Program-made: the position numbers and the translations under genes
The notes under the pieces: model-generated
Seen by the model: only the letters and a program-made list of their open reading frames with translations
Database searches by the model: none
Told to the model about the DNA's origin: nothing
In this document: positions 9,042-16,818 of the stretch, piece by piece
Layout: every line of letters starts with the position of its first letter
Numbering within the stretch: the stretch's first letter is position 1
NCBI GenBank assembly: GCA_017463615.1
Contig: JAFTOU010000016.1
Span: forward strand, 248,001-312,000
DNA length: 64,000 nt
DNA from: Alistipes sp.
Lineage (GTDB): Bacteria; Bacteroidota; Bacteroidia; Bacteroidales; Rikenellaceae
Direction of reading: 5' to 3'

Positions 9042-9049
9042 CAAAAGTA
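9042..9049 (-). promoter_or_regulatory. -7 box of the winged-helix gene
   Basis: TACTTTTG on the minus strand fits TAnnTTTG and decides the start of the downstream gene: transcription should begin near 9035, after the TTG at 9052 but before the ATG at 9025, leaving a leader of about 10 bases. Confidence 0.55.
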
Positions 9050-9081
9050 CAATTATTGATTGTCAGCTTTTGACACTCTTC

Positions 9082-9247
9082 TGGCTATTAGCTTTTAGCC
9101 ATTAGCTATTGGCCTTTCAGATGTATCGCCTGCGGCGATGGTGTTTAGGGGTGCAATCGGCACTGGCAGTTACTTCTTGCACCCTATAAACACTGTCGGC
9201 TTGCCGACACCGCTGAAAAGCCAACAGCCAATAGCTAACAGCTAATG
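9082..9247. repeat. Long inverted repeat with TTAGC-type arms
   Basis: The left arm reads TTAGC/TTGGC repeat units, then TTTCAG, a GTATCGCCTGCGGCGAT hairpin and TGTTTAGGGGTGCAA. The right arm answers with TTGCACCCTATAAACACT, a TGTCGGCTTGCCGACA hairpin, CTGAAAAGCC and inverted repeat units ending TAGCTAATGGG. Arms are about 70-75 bases with roughly 20 unique bases between. It appears to be two head-to-head copies of the TTAGC-tract element seen singly in other gaps. Confidence 0.75.
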
Positions 9248-9277
9248 GGTATTTGCACCGTTGGCTATTCCTTGCAC

Positions 9278-9409
9278 CATTTTATCGTCAGAGTGTGGCA
9301 GGTACCACGCTCGGCAAAAAGTGGCAACGATGGATAGTACTAAGCGGTACAGCCATTGTTGCCACCTTTTTGTTAGCGGAAGTAGATGCCGCACTATCAC
9401 GATAAAATG
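9278..9409. repeat. Nested hairpin element, copy B
   Basis: A 132-bp copy with outer arms CATTTTATCGT/ACGATAAAATG, second stem GTGTGGCA/TGCCGCAC (one G-T pair), the collar CGCTCGGCAAAAA/TTTTTGTTAGCG, and apical stem GGCAACGATGG/CCATTGTTGCC with GTAC-loop-GTAC. This copy lies between divergent genes, 43 bases before the bamD -7 box, so it cannot simply be a shared terminator. Confidence 0.85.
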
Positions 9410-9452
9410 CACAATTTATAATAAATTGTTTGCTTTTTCGTTAAACTCTGTG

Positions 9453-9460
9453 TAACTTTG
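9453..9460 (+). promoter_or_regulatory. -7 box of the bamD operon
   Basis: TAACTTTG followed by C is a full match to the Bacteroidota -7 consensus. Expected start of transcription is near 9467, giving a leader of about 45 bases before the ATG at 9511/9514. Confidence 0.65.
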
Positions 9461-9510
9461 CGCGATTATACGGCTGTTTTGTTCGCAGGCGTACGCGCGT
9501 AACGATTGAA

Positions 9511-10338
9511 ATGATGAAAAAGACTATTGTAAATTTGACTATCATAGCTGCGGTGGCGGCGCTCTTCTTCTCTTGTTCGGGACTGGGACAGATTACCAAG
9601 AGTGGCGACCCTGAGCTGATGTATTCAACGGCGATGAAGCTCTACAAGGCGGAGAAGTGGAATCGTGCAAGTGATATGTTTGATGCTTGCTCGGGCTACT
9701 ACATCGGCTCGGAGCGCGAGGATAGCATCGCCTTCTTCTCGGCACGCAGCAAGTTCAAGAATCGCGACTACCACGAGGCATCTACCAGCTTTGACGAGTT
9801 CCGTCGTAAGTTTGGCCGCTCGGTATTTATTGAGGATGCGGAGGGTATGTATGCGCTCTGTCAGTACTATCAGGCGCCAGGTCCTACTCGCGACCAGACC
9901 CTGACGGCGCAGGCGATAGTATCGCTCAACGACTTTATTGAGCGCTACCCAGAGTCTAAACGCGTGGAGGCGTTCCAGGGCATTATTGAGGAGCTGACCA
10001 TGCGTCTGCACGACCGTAGCTTCCTCAACGCCTACACCTACTTCAAGATTCAGAAGTACAAGTCGGCAGTGGTAGCTTTCCGCAATGCGCTGAAGAACTA
10101 CGACAACACCTCTCACCGCGAGGAGATTATGTACTACATCGTAGTCTCTAACTACCGTCTGGCGCACAACTCGGTAGAGTCAAAGCAGGCAGACCGTTAC
10201 TTGGCGATGTTGGACTCATACTACTCTTTCATTGAGGAGTATCCAGAGTCAAAGAACATCAAGGAGCTCAATCGCTACTTCAAGGAGGCGAAGGACTACA
10301 TTGACAAGAACAAGGATAGCGAGCAGAGCGCAGAGTAA
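9511..10338 (+). CDS. bamD: Outer-membrane protein assembly lipoprotein BamD (ComL)
   Basis: BamD is the essential lipoprotein of the BAM complex, held in the outer membrane facing the periplasm, and works with BamA (encoded at 21269-23914) to insert beta-barrels. The precursor has a lipobox LFFSC with cysteine at residue 22. Tetratricopeptide-like helices follow: SGDPELMYSTAMKLYKAEKW, EDSIAFFSARSKFKNRDY, then LNDFIERYPES and YYSFIEEYPESKNI. The RYPES/EYPES phrases are typical of BamD. The 275-residue length is normal. Two adjacent ATG codons (9511, 9514) are possible starts. It opens a run of genes (bamD, rpb6, coaBC, recN) that is common in Bacteroidota. Confidence 0.93.
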   Translation: MMKKTIVNLTIIAAVAALFFSCSGLGQITKSGDPELMYSTAMKLYKAEKWNRASDMFDACSGYYIGSEREDSIAFFSARSKFKNRDYHEASTSFDEFRRKFGRSVFIEDAEGMYALCQYYQAPGPTRDQTLTAQAIVSLNDFIERYPESKRVEAFQGIIEELTMRLHDRSFLNAYTYFKIQKYKSAVVAFRNALKNYDNTSHREEIMYYIVVSNYRLAHNSVESKQADRYLAMLDSYYSFIEEYPESKNIKELNRYFKEAKDYIDKNKDSEQSAE

Positions 10339-10383
10339 TTGATTAGAAGTAAGAATTAGATAAAACATTAAAACCGTTTCAAA

Positions 10384-10707
10384 ATGGAGATTAAGAAGAA
10401 CATTCCCAACAACACGGTAACCCGTAAACTTGCAGATTTTGACCCTCAGACAGGTAATGTCTACAAGAGCATCAACATCATCGCTCGTCGTGCAAATCAG
10501 ATTGCAGCAGAGCTCAAGCAGGAGCTGAATAAGAAGCTGGCCGACTTTGCAACCTCTGCATCTACTGCAGATACTATGGAGGAGACCTTCGAGAACCGCG
10601 AGCAGATTGAGATCTCTCGTTACTACGAGCGTCTTCCAAAGCCTGCAATCATCGCTACCGAGGAGTTTTTGGATGGCGAGCTCTACTATCGTGAGGCTGG
10701 CAAGTAG
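10384..10707 (+). CDS. rpoZ: RNA polymerase Rpb6/omega-like subunit
   Basis: This small protein is the Bacteroidota form of the RNA polymerase omega subunit (Rpb6/RpoZ superfamily), which helps assemble the beta-prime subunit. Its 107 residues include NVYKSINIIARRANQIAAEL, the helix that carries the omega signature (family reads Y-hyd-hyd-hyd-hyd-x-AR-A-Q-L), and a C-terminal extension EEFLDGELYYREAGK. Position between bamD (45 bases upstream) and coaBC (7 bases downstream) is the order seen in other Bacteroidota. Many Bacteroidota annotations list it only as hypothetical or as Rpb6, so the symbol is given by homology. Confidence 0.82.
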   Translation: MEIKKNIPNNTVTRKLADFDPQTGNVYKSINIIARRANQIAAELKQELNKKLADFATSASTADTMEETFENREQIEISRYYERLPKPAIIATEEFLDGELYYREAGK

Positions 10708-10714
10708 CAGAGCG

Positions 10715-11923
10715 ATGTTACAGGGCAAACACATACTTTTAGGAGTTACGGGCAGCATAGCGGCTTACAAGGCTGCTGTGCTGTGTCGTCTGTTGAAGGG
10801 CGCTGGCGCAGAGGTTAAGGTCGTAATGACCGCCACAGCCAAGCAGTTTATCACCCCACTGACTATGGCGACACTCTCAAAGAACCCTATCCTTGTGGAG
10901 TTCTTTGACCCCGAGAATGGCCAGTGGCACTCGCACATCAGCTTAGGAGAGTGGGCTGACTGCTATGTCATTGCCCCCGCTACGGCAAACACTATAGCCA
11001 AGATGGCAACGGGTGTGGCAGATAACCTGCTGCTGACAACCTACCTCTCGGCTCGCTGCCAGACCATCGTAGCGCCAGCTATGGACTGCGATATGTTTGC
11101 GCACATCACTACACAGACAAATCTTCAGACGCTTCGCAGCCACGGCGTAATTATCGCCGACTCCCCTGCGGGCGAGCTTGCCAGCGGTCTTACTGGCAAG
11201 GGGCGCATGGCTGAGCCAGAGCAGATTCTCGCCCTTATCGCCCAGACCCTGACCGAAAAAAAAAAGAGCCTTCAAGGTAAGCACTTCGTTGTAACGGCGG
11301 GCGCGACTATTGAGGCGATAGATCCGGTAAGATATATCACAAACCACTCTACAGGCAAGATGGGCTATGCCATCGCTGCCGCACTTGCTACTCGTGGCGC
11401 AGAGGTTACTCTGGTTACGGGTCGCACAGCGTTGCCTACGCCTGAGGGTTGCAAGCGCGTGGATGTACTCTCTGCTGAGCAGATGTATAACGCTGCAGTA
11501 GAGGCATTTACAACCGCCGACGGTGCTATTATGTGCGCTGCCGTTGCGGACTATACCCCTGCAACCGTAGCTACGCAGAAGATTAAGAAGTCGGACGACG
11601 ATATGTCTATCCCGCTTGTCCGCACAAAGGATATTGCCGCGGCGCTGGGAGCAATTAAGGGCGACCGCCTGCTTGTCGGCTTTGCCCTTGAGAGCGACGC
11701 TGGCGTGGAGAGTGCTCAGGGTAAGCTCAAGCGCAAGAATCTGGACTTTATCGTGCTCAACTCCCTGACCGACAGCGGCGCGGGATTTGGTGTAGATACA
11801 AACAAGGTTACATTTATAGACAACACAGGCTCTACAACCCTGCCACTGATGAGCAAGGCGGAGGTTGCCGAGCAGATTGTAGACAAAATAGAGACGCTCT
11901 ATGCTCACTCGCCTCAGCGTTAG
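10715..11923 (+). CDS. coaBC: Bifunctional phosphopantothenoylcysteine decarboxylase / phosphopantothenate-cysteine ligase
   Basis: CoaBC makes 4'-phosphopantetheine on the way to coenzyme A. The start is the ATG at 10715 (MLQGKHILLGVTGSIAAYKA); the longer frame reaching back to 10547 lies inside the rpb6 gene and is not used. The N-terminal FMN-dependent CoaC half has GVTGSIAAYK, HISLGEWAD (active-site His) and APAMDCDM. The C-terminal CoaB half begins near residue 185 with GKHFVVTAGATIEAIDPVRY and NHSTGKMG. At 402 residues it is full length. A run of ten A at about 11256-11265 encodes EKKK in the inter-domain linker and is a possible slippage site. Its 3' end overlaps recN by 23 bases. Confidence 0.95.
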   Translation: MLQGKHILLGVTGSIAAYKAAVLCRLLKGAGAEVKVVMTATAKQFITPLTMATLSKNPILVEFFDPENGQWHSHISLGEWADCYVIAPATANTIAKMATGVADNLLLTTYLSARCQTIVAPAMDCDMFAHITTQTNLQTLRSHGVIIADSPAGELASGLTGKGRMAEPEQILALIAQTLTEKKKSLQGKHFVVTAGATIEAIDPVRYITNHSTGKMGYAIAAALATRGAEVTLVTGRTALPTPEGCKRVDVLSAEQMYNAAVEAFTTADGAIMCAAVADYTPATVATQKIKKSDDDMSIPLVRTKDIAAALGAIKGDRLLVGFALESDAGVESAQGKLKRKNLDFIVLNSLTDSGAGFGVDTNKVTFIDNTGSTTLPLMSKAEVAEQIVDKIETLYAHSPQR

Positions 11924-13544
11924 TAACTACGCACTTATAGACCACCTTGAGGTTGAGTTTGACTCTCGCCTCAACATCATCACCGGTCAGACCGGTGCCG
12001 GTAAGAGTATCCTCCTCGGGGCACTCTCGCTGCTGCTGGGTGCACGCAACGAGGGGGCAGCTATCAAGGATGGTGCTGGCAACTGCGTTGTGGAGGCTGA
12101 GTTTGACATCGCGGCGCTGGGTCTTGAGTCGCTCTTTGAGGAGCTGGACCTTGACTATGAGCCGCAGATTACTATCCGTCGCATAATCACCCCTGCGGGT
12201 AAGTCGCGCGCCTTTGTGGGCGATATGCCCGTACAGCTCACTACGCTAAAGACGCTGGGGGAATACCTTATAGATATACACTCGCAGCACCGCAACCTTA
12301 TCCTCGCCTCGGAGAGTTTCCGTCTGGAGGCGTTGGATACTATTGCCCACTGCACCGAGCTGCGCAGCGAGTTCAACATCGCCTACGACAACTTGGGCAG
12401 GGCGCAGAGTGCATTGGAGCAGGCTAAGCAGGCTATAGCTCAGTCGCGCCGCGAGGAGGAGTATATCCGCTATCAGGTAGATGAGCTTCGCGCTGCAGCC
12501 CTTAAGGCGGGCGAGGAGGCGGAGCTTGAGGCAGAGCTTGCCACGCTGACCAATGCCGAGGCTATTACCGAGGCGTATGGCACTATGCACCAGGCATTTA
12601 CGGACGAGGAGACGGGCGTTATCACACAGCTTGTTCAGCGCGTAAAGGCTATGAAGGCCGTGGCGGAGCACTACTCTGCTGCCGCATCGGTTGCCGAGCG
12701 ACTGCACTCGGTAGTTATTGAGCTTCAGGACCTTGACAGCGGCGCTGAGGCGCTACTGGAGCGATTGGACTCCGACCCTGAGCGATTGGATGCCGTAGGT
12801 GCACGCCTTGAGTTGCTCTACAACCTGCGCCGTAAGCATCGCGCAGAGAGCATTGAGGAGCTGATAGATATCTACAACCGCTATGCCGCTCAGCTTGATA
12901 ATATTGAGCGTGCAGACGAGAATATCGCCCACCTTGAGGCTCAAGTTGCATCTGCCAAGCAGAGCGCTGAGGCCCTTGCCACCGCGATTTACGAGGCACA
13001 CCGCACTGCTGCGCCAGCCTTTGAGAGTCAGGTGGATGCCATACTGCACAAGGTCGGCATGGGTAGCGCACAGCTGCGTATAGGCATTGACAAGACCGAG
13101 CTGAATCGCAACGGCATAGAGAGCATTGAGTTCCTCTTTACCGCAAACGAGGGTATGGCTCTGCGACCTATTGAGCGCATCGCCTCGGGCGGTGAGATGT
13201 CGCGCGTGATGTTGGCGCTCAAGGCTATTCTATCACATACGCTCAACCTGCCTACAATTATCTTTGACGAGATTGACACGGGCGTGTCGGGCAGCGTGGC
13301 AAATGCTGTGGGTGAGGTTATCGCCGAGCTCTCAAATACTATGCAGGTGATTGACATCACACACCTGCCGCAGGTGGCATCTAAGGGCAACCGCCACTAC
13401 CTTGTCTACAAGAGCGACAGCACTACAAATATGCGCCAACTGACCGATGATGAGCGCGTTACGGAGATTGCTAAGATGCTCTCGGGCGATACAATCACCG
13501 AGGCTGCAATCGCTCAGGCACAAATACTTCTGGGTAAGCGATGA
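11901..13544 (+). CDS. recN: DNA repair protein RecN
   Basis: RecN is a cytoplasmic SMC-like ATPase acting in double-strand-break repair. The N-terminus MLTRLSVSNYALIDHLEVEF and Walker A GQTGAGKS (residues about 29-36) are characteristic. A central coiled coil runs from about residue 155 to 370. The C-terminal head has the ABC signature region RIASGGEMSRVMLALK, Walker B PTIIFDEIDTGVSG and the switch histidine in DITHLPQVASKGNRHYLV. The 547-residue length is normal. It starts inside the end of coaBC (23-base overlap) and its TGA overlaps the next ATG (ATGA), so translation is coupled on both sides. In several relatives a DUF4835 gene sits between coaBC and recN, but none is present here. Confidence 0.95.
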   Translation: MLTRLSVSNYALIDHLEVEFDSRLNIITGQTGAGKSILLGALSLLLGARNEGAAIKDGAGNCVVEAEFDIAALGLESLFEELDLDYEPQITIRRIITPAGKSRAFVGDMPVQLTTLKTLGEYLIDIHSQHRNLILASESFRLEALDTIAHCTELRSEFNIAYDNLGRAQSALEQAKQAIAQSRREEEYIRYQVDELRAAALKAGEEAELEAELATLTNAEAITEAYGTMHQAFTDEETGVITQLVQRVKAMKAVAEHYSAAASVAERLHSVVIELQDLDSGAEALLERLDSDPERLDAVGARLELLYNLRRKHRAESIEELIDIYNRYAAQLDNIERADENIAHLEAQVASAKQSAEALATAIYEAHRTAAPAFESQVDAILHKVGMGSAQLRIGIDKTELNRNGIESIEFLFTANEGMALRPIERIASGGEMSRVMLALKAILSHTLNLPTIIFDEIDTGVSGSVANAVGEVIAELSNTMQVIDITHLPQVASKGNRHYLVYKSDSTTNMRQLTDDERVTEIAKMLSGDTITEAAIAQAQILLGKR

Positions 13545-14647
13545 GGTGGTTACTCTACATACTTTGCCTGCTTACAATCGGATGCACATCCACGCAAAAA
13601 GCGGATAGTGAGGCTCTTACGCCTTACTACACGCCGAAGTATGCCACTTCATTCTCTATCGCCACAGACTCTCTTGACCGCAAGGTTATCCTAATCACAA
13701 ACCCATATCAGAGCGACAAGCCTACCGAGCAGCGACTATACCTTCTTCGCGAAGGCCAGAGCGCGCCCGCTGGCGAGCAGTCGCTTCGTCTACCTGCGCA
13801 GCGTATCGCCTGCCTCTCCACAAGCCACATCGCCATGTTGGATGCCATAGGTGCTGCGGAGCGTATCGTGGGTGTTTCGGGCGTTAAGTTTGTGACCAAT
13901 AGCGATGTTAAGTCCCGCGCCGTAGAGATTGGCTACGACTCGGCACTTGATTTTGAGCGACTTAAGGCTGTAGGTACGGACTTGATTCTCCTCTATGGGC
14001 TCTATGGTGAGCAGAGCAGCATGACCACCAAGCTCGCGCAGCTCGGCATACCTTATATATATATAGGCGACTACATTGAGCCTTCGCCCCTCGGCAAGGC
14101 GGAGTGGATGGTTGCCCTTGCGGCGCTGTGCGATATGCAGAGTCGTGGCGAGGAGTGCTTCACAGCCCTTGAGAGTCGCTACAACGACCTCAAGCAGTCG
14201 GTCGTAGCCGTAGAGCCACGCCCGAAGGTTATGCTCAACACCCCCTACCGCGACACATGGTTTATGCCGCCGGTGGGTAGCTATATGGTGCAACTTATTA
14301 CCGATGCGGGTGGCGAGTATATCTATCCGCAGAACCGTAGCCGCGAGTCGCAGCCTATATCTTTGGAGCAGGCGCTACTGCTCTGCAATGCTGCCGATGT
14401 GTGGATAAATGTCGGTCAGAGCCAGAGCCTTGAGGCTCTCAAGCGCGAGAACCCTAAGTTCGCATCCGTGCCAGCTGTTGTCAGCGGTCGCGTCTACAAC
14501 AACACCAAGCGCACCACATCGGCAGGTGGAAGTGACTTCTGGGAGAGCGGCGCGGTAAATGCCGACATAGTGCTCCGCGATATGATTAACATCCTGCACC
14601 ACAACGCTTTAACCGATTCGTTATACTACTATCAACAGCTCCAGTAA
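13541..14647 (+). CDS. ABC importer substrate-binding lipoprotein (BtuF/FhuD family)
   Basis: This lipoprotein (MRWLLYILCLLTIGC, Cys at residue 15) should bind cobalamin, haem or an iron-siderophore and hand it to the permease encoded next. The Periplasmic-binding-2 fold is shown by RIACLSTSHIAMLDAIGAAERIVGVSG, then FERLKAVGTDLILLYG, IPYIYIGDY and LNTPYRDTWFMPPVGSYMVQLITDAGG. At 368 residues it is slightly larger than BtuF. It begins in the recN stop codon (ATGA overlap) and its end overlaps the permease start (TAATG). With no TonB receptor or regulator nearby, the substrate is not set by context. A (TA)n stretch around 14054-14066 encodes YIYI. Confidence 0.9.
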   Translation: MRWLLYILCLLTIGCTSTQKADSEALTPYYTPKYATSFSIATDSLDRKVILITNPYQSDKPTEQRLYLLREGQSAPAGEQSLRLPAQRIACLSTSHIAMLDAIGAAERIVGVSGVKFVTNSDVKSRAVEIGYDSALDFERLKAVGTDLILLYGLYGEQSSMTTKLAQLGIPYIYIGDYIEPSPLGKAEWMVALAALCDMQSRGEECFTALESRYNDLKQSVVAVEPRPKVMLNTPYRDTWFMPPVGSYMVQLITDAGGEYIYPQNRSRESQPISLEQALLLCNAADVWINVGQSQSLEALKRENPKFASVPAVVSGRVYNNTKRTTSAGGSDFWESGAVNADIVLRDMINILHHNALTDSLYYYQQLQ

Positions 14648-15654
14648 TGAGACACCGCACAACCATACTTTTCGCTCTGCTGGGTGTTGTTGCACTCGCT
14701 CTGTTTGTCGCCGATATCGCCGTAGGTAGTGTCAATATCTCACTTGGCGAGGTGCTCAGTGCACTTACGGGTGGGGGCGCAGATGCCACTGTGCGTAGCA
14801 TTGTAGTGGATATCCGCCTTGTCAAGGCGCTTATGGCTCTGCTTGCAGGTGCGGCACTCTCGCTCTCGGGACTGCAGATGCAGACCCTCTTTCGTAACCC
14901 TCTGGCTGGTCCTTATGTGCTGGGTGTAAGCTCAGGAGCGAGCTTCGGCGTGGCACTCTTTCTGCTGGGAGCACCCCTGCTGGGACTCTCGTCAAACCCC
15001 GTTGTGGCGGCTATAGGCACGGCAGGTGCTGCGTGGATAGGCGCTGCGGCGGTGCTGGTGCTTATCATCGCGCTCTCAAGGCGGATAAAGGATATTATGG
15101 TAATCCTTATCCTCGGTATGATGCTCTCCTCTGCCCTCGGGGCACTGGTGGAGATACTCCAGTACCTGAGCAACGAGGCGGCACTCAAGTCTTTCGTGGT
15201 CTGGACCATGGGCTCGCTGGGCGATGTGACGCTGCAGCAGATAGCCTTTATCGCCCCTATTATCATCGTCGGTATCCTGCTTGCGGTGCTGACTATCAAG
15301 CCACTAAACATCCTGCTGCTGGGCGAGCAGTATGCCGTAACTTCGGGCGTGAATATCTCGCGCGTGCGACTGTCGGTGTTCCTCTCCACAACCCTGCTGG
15401 CAGGTACTGTGACGGCATTTTGCGGACCTATAGGCTTTGTGGGTATCGCCGTGCCGCACCTGGCCCGTATGCTCTTTAGCACCGCCGACCACCGCATACT
15501 TATCCCCGCATCGGCTCTGCTGGGTGCAACGATGTTGCTGCTGGGCGACATCATCGCCAAGATGTTGCTGCTGCCGATAAATACCGTTACGGCACTGATG
15601 GGAATACCTGTGGTCGTATATATCGTAACCCGTAACCGCAACCTGATGCAATGA
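14647..15654 (+). CDS. ABC importer permease, FecCD/BtuC family
   Basis: This is the inner-membrane channel of a cobalamin/haem/siderophore importer. The 335-residue protein has about ten hydrophobic helices and the family phrases VDIRLVKALMALLAGAALSLSG, GLQMQTLFRNPLAGPYVLGVSSGASFG (one run, split here) near residues 79-104, and GFVGIAVPHLARMLF near residue 261, which is the FecCD signature loop that contacts the ATPase. It overlaps the binding-protein gene by one base and the ATPase gene by four (ATGATAAC), so the three form one translational unit. Confidence 0.93.
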   Translation: MRHRTTILFALLGVVALALFVADIAVGSVNISLGEVLSALTGGGADATVRSIVVDIRLVKALMALLAGAALSLSGLQMQTLFRNPLAGPYVLGVSSGASFGVALFLLGAPLLGLSSNPVVAAIGTAGAAWIGAAAVLVLIIALSRRIKDIMVILILGMMLSSALGALVEILQYLSNEAALKSFVVWTMGSLGDVTLQQIAFIAPIIIVGILLAVLTIKPLNILLLGEQYAVTSGVNISRVRLSVFLSTTLLAGTVTAFCGPIGFVGIAVPHLARMLFSTADHRILIPASALLGATMLLLGDIIAKMLLLPINTVTALMGIPVVVYIVTRNRNLMQ

Positions 15655-16352
15655 TAACTATCAACAACATAACGCTCGCCTACCAGAGTAAGACCATCCT
15701 CACCTCTGCCAGCGCGACCTTCACTCGTGGCACTCTCACTGCCCTTGTAGGTCGTAATGGCGCGGGTAAGAGCACCCTGCTGCGCGCCGCAGCCGCTATA
15801 GATAGGCCTCAGAGCGGAACTGTCACTGTGGAGGGAAACAACCTGCACACCCTCTCGGCAGATAAGCGCGCAGAGCTTATCTCCTTCGTCGGCACACACC
15901 GCGTAAGGGTCGCTAACCTCAAGTGTCGGGATGTGGTCGCTATCGGTCGCGCACCCTATACCAACTGGCTTGGTAGTATGCAGCCGCAGGACGAGCAGAT
16001 TGTAACCGACGCCCTGCGCGCCGTGGGCATGGAGCACTTCGCACAGCGTGCTATAGATAGCCTCTCGGACGGAGAGTGCCAGCGCATAATGATTGCCCGC
16101 GCACTGGCGCAGCAGACGCCAATCATTATGCTTGACGAGCCAACCGCCTTCCTTGATATCCCCACTCGCTTTGAGATCTGCCGCCTGCTCGCCGAGCTGA
16201 CCCGCCAGGGCAAGACCATCATCTTCTCTACCCACGACATCGACGCCGCCCTGCCCGTGTGCGACAACATTGCCGTGATAGAGAACCACGACCTGACCCT
16301 CTACCCCGCCCCCGCCGCCGAGGGCGTACTAAAGAGGTTATTTTCGCTATAA
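15651..16352 (+). CDS. ABC importer ATP-binding protein, BtuD/FecE family
   Basis: This cytoplasmic ATPase powers the BtuFCD-like importer. Walker A is GRNGAGKST (about residues 35-43), the Q-loop region gives FVGTHRVRVANLKCRDVV, the signature is SLSDGECQRIMIARAL, Walker B is IIMLDEPTAFLD, and the switch histidine lies in FSTHDIDAAL. The signature has Asp where most paralogues have Gly (LSDGE instead of LSGGE), a change also seen in some FecE-like ATPases. At 233 residues it is slightly short because the C-terminal extension is brief. It overlaps the permease by four bases and is the last gene before tRNA-Glu. Confidence 0.92.
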   Translation: MITINNITLAYQSKTILTSASATFTRGTLTALVGRNGAGKSTLLRAAAAIDRPQSGTVTVEGNNLHTLSADKRAELISFVGTHRVRVANLKCRDVVAIGRAPYTNWLGSMQPQDEQIVTDALRAVGMEHFAQRAIDSLSDGECQRIMIARALAQQTPIIMLDEPTAFLDIPTRFEICRLLAELTRQGKTIIFSTHDIDAALPVCDNIAVIENHDLTLYPAPAAEGVLKRLFSL

Positions 16353-16451
16353 AGTGCTAATTTATAGCCCTTCACAGCGGTGCTGAGACCACTTTTTCCA
16401 CTTTTTTTAACATTTTCGCTAAATTCTACTTGTCAATTCCCTTTTTTTTAA

Positions 16452-16459
16452 TACCTTTG
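16452..16459 (+). promoter_or_regulatory. -7 box of the tRNA-Glu/rpsT transcript
   Basis: TACCTTTG followed by C matches TAnnTTTGC, and a TTG lies at 16430-16432 in the place of the -33 element. Transcription should start about 35 bases before tRNA-Glu. Confidence 0.65.
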
Positions 16460-16500
16460 CACCACTAATTGCCGCGGAGTGGACTTCGCCATTAGGGTAA

Positions 16501-16572
16501 GGCCGATTCGTCTATCGGTTAGGACGCAAGATTTTCATTCTTGAAAGACGAGTTCGACTCTCGTATCGGCTA
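16501..16572 (+). tRNA. tRNA-Glu (anticodon TTC)
   Basis: The cloverleaf folds by eye: acceptor GGCCGAT with ATCGGCT (G1-T72 wobble), anticodon stem CAAGA/TCTTG around the loop TTTTCAT with TTC at 16534-16536, T-stem ACGAG/CTCGT around TTCGACT, and discriminator A at 16572. CCA is not encoded. The Bacteroidota-type promoter lies 40 bases upstream. Confidence 0.95.
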
Positions 16573-16818
16573 CAACGAGGGGTGCCAATTAGGGGAGGGG
16601 AGGAGCTATGACAGAGACTACGAATCTCTAAGGCGAACTAAACCAAAAAGGTGCTCTTACGGGACGGAAAATTTATTCAGGAGCGGGAGAAATCCTATCC
16701 AAAACCACCTACGGGTGCGAAACCAGCCTCGGGTTTAATAAGAGGGAAGCCAACCGCTGGGCTTAATCAGTGGAGAAAAACAAGAATATAAACTAAAAAC
16801 TGATATAATTTAACAATT
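16573..16818 (+). ncRNA. Candidate structured RNA between tRNA-Glu and rpsT (leader or processed RNA)
   Basis: This 246-base stretch has no open frame with family resemblance and no internal -7 box, yet is full of short hairpins. AGAGA/TCTCT encloses CTACGAA (16613-16629). CACC-TACG-GGTG (16706-16717) is a C(UACG)G tetraloop hairpin. Two successive hairpins share the loop GGG(T/C)TTAAT: CCTC/GAGG at about 16727-16745 and CCGCTG/CAGTGG at about 16754-16773. It would be transcribed with tRNA-Glu and rpsT, so it could be an S20 autoregulatory leader or an RNA released by tRNA processing. It did not match RNase P, tmRNA or 6S RNA features I know. Confidence 0.5.

Larger units (their letters stand above)
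9053..9510. other. 458-bp divergent intergenic region: long inverted repeat plus hairpin copy B
   Basis: Between the leftward winged-helix gene and rightward bamD there is no open frame of note. The stretch holds a long inverted repeat (9082-9247), the nested hairpin copy B (9278-9409) and the bamD promoter (9453-9460). Confidence 0.7.

Noticed and set aside
9050..9052. TTG start giving a 110-residue winged-helix protein
   Set aside because: The -7 box at 9042-9049 lies downstream of it, so the TTG would not be in the message; the ATG at 9025 fits.
14913..16289. 458-codon open frame on the minus strand opposite the ABC importer genes
   Set aside because: It covers two overlapping and well-supported genes, has low-complexity composition and no recognisable motif.
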